In this document: piece by piece, positions 5,477-5,824 of the stretch
How the letters are laid out: every line of letters starts with the position of its first letter
How positions within the stretch are numbered: position 1 is the stretch's first letter
Source of the DNA: Oscillospiraceae bacterium
Lineage (GTDB): Bacteria > Bacillota_A > Clostridia > Oscillospirales > Oscillospiraceae
Length of the DNA stretch: 5,824 bases
Assembly (NCBI GenBank): GCA_017415945.1
Contig: JAFQDR010000106.1
Span: forward strand, 1-5,824
Direction of reading: 5' to 3'
The notes under the pieces: generated by a model
What the model saw: only the letters and a program-made list of their open reading frames with translations
Database searches by the model: none
Told to the model about the DNA's origin: nothing
Translations under genes and position numbers: made by a program

Positions 5477-5509
5477 GCCCGGTATTGCTTGTCTGCAGGA
5501 CAAGTAATA
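5477..5509 (+). repeat. Direct repeat copy 2: displaced copy of the pgk 3' end
   Basis: This exact 33-bp copy of 5317-5349 includes the pgk stop codon but is out of any coding context. It is followed six bases later by the paired palindromic element at 5516. Together the two copies bracket 127 bp that contain only hairpins. Confidence 0.95.
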
Positions 5510-5515
5510 GCGACT

Positions 5516-5626
5516 TCCGTAGGGGCGGATAGTATCCGCCCGCAATTACGGACTAAGAATACATTGCTTTCGTTGTATCGGAGCATTTCCGAATCTGTTC
5601 GGGCGGATGCTATCCGCCCCTACGGA
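5516..5626. repeat. BIME-like paired palindromic repeat (GTAG-footed hairpins, inverted)
   Basis: The left arm 5516-5542 and right arm 5600-5626 are inverted copies with 26 of 27 bases identical; the outer 17 bp (5516-5532 with 5610-5626) are perfect. Each arm is itself a hairpin (GGGCGGAT with ATCCGCCC, three-base loop) preceded at its foot by GTAG. Intervening sequence of 57 bases carries no gene. Short spurious ORFs cross it. The element lies between pgk and tpiA and could stabilise the pgk transcript, as REP elements do in enterobacteria. Confidence 0.8.
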
Positions 5627-5731
5627 TTGGAGAAATAATTGAGATGATTCGAGGTGTGCATACCCCGAATTGTCGTATCCTATCGCATTTTCAATGTAGA
5701 CATTACATTTGCATATATTGGAGGATTTAAA

Positions 5732-5824
5732 ATGAACAAGAAGTACAGAAAGCCTGTTGTAGCGGGCAACTGGAAAATGAATATGCTGCACTCCGGCACC
5801 AAGGACTTCATGGATGAACTGAAG
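5732..5824 (+). CDS. tpiA: Triosephosphate isomerase, 5' part (cut by window end)
   Basis: Only the first 31 codons are present. They encode KPVVAGNWKMN (residues 7-17), the signature N-terminus of triosephosphate isomerase with the substrate-binding Asn13 and catalytic Lys15. The enzyme interconverts dihydroxyacetone phosphate and glyceraldehyde 3-phosphate in glycolysis. A TTGGAGGA ribosome binding site (5719-5726) sits six bases before the ATG. The gene follows pgk in the same direction, the usual clostridial order, but across a 384-base gap full of hairpins and repeats. I could not find a convincing promoter in 5627-5718; a small palindrome AATGT-AG-ACATT lies at 5694-5705. Either read-through from pgk or a weak own promoter is possible. 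Confidence 0.96.
   Translation, partial: MNKKYRKPVVAGNWKMNMLHSGTKDFMDELK

Noticed and set aside
4118..5545. 475-codon minus-strand ORF opposite pgk
   Set aside because: It results from the strong codon bias of pgk and runs through the downstream repeats; there is no plausible domain.
5393..5638. 81-codon ORF in the pgk-tpiA gap
   Set aside because: It is made of the displaced pgk tail and the palindromic arms (GADSIRP/RADAIRP-like translations); it needs a TTG start and has no independent support.

Overview
The window looks like chromosomal DNA from a strictly anaerobic Gram-positive gut bacterium, probably an Oscillospiraceae/Ruminococcaceae-type clostridium. This is an inference from four things: a desulfoferrodoxin-type superoxide reductase, an oxygen-sensitive radical SAM protein, a stand-alone ECF-transporter S component with a clostridial look, and strong AGGAG ribosome binding sites with canonical sigma-A promoters. 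Base composition is moderate (roughly half G+C by eye, not computed). No phage, IS transposase, CRISPR, rRNA or tRNA gene was seen.

Layout. A terminator of an upstream gene (16-46) is followed by dfx (163-540, +) and its terminator. A paired-hairpin repeat (600-688) fills the convergent gap to a membrane-anchored alpha/beta hydrolase (701-1624, -). The hydrolase is transcribed divergently from an ECF S component (1759-2238, +), and both promoters lie in the 134-base gap. The S-component gene converges on a radical SAM PflX-like gene (2268-3146, -), and they share one bidirectional terminator. A second divergent promoter region (3147-3383) serves the radical SAM gene and trmL (3384-3863, +). 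Next come pgk (4148-5347, +) and the first 31 codons of tpiA (5732 to the window end, +), the start of a glycolytic gene cluster.

How the genes relate. dfx detoxifies superoxide, trmL modifies the tRNA wobble position, and pgk and tpiA belong to lower glycolysis. The hydrolase, S component and radical SAM genes are single-gene units whose substrates cannot be read from the sequence. The coding genes are ordinary.

The unusual content is between genes. (1) A roughly 271-bp element between trmL and pgk is bounded by 30-nt arms that pair with one mismatch. It includes the last six codons and stop of trmL and has an internal terminator. (2) Two paired palindromic elements (600-688 and 5516-5626) have GTAG at the foot of every hairpin arm, resembling REP/BIME elements mobilised by RAYT (TnpA-REP) transposases. 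(3) An exact 33-bp copy of the 3' end of pgk lies 160 bp downstream of the original and brackets a cassette of strong hairpins. I see no clear new protein-coding system; the repeat architecture at gene ends is the part worth pursuing.
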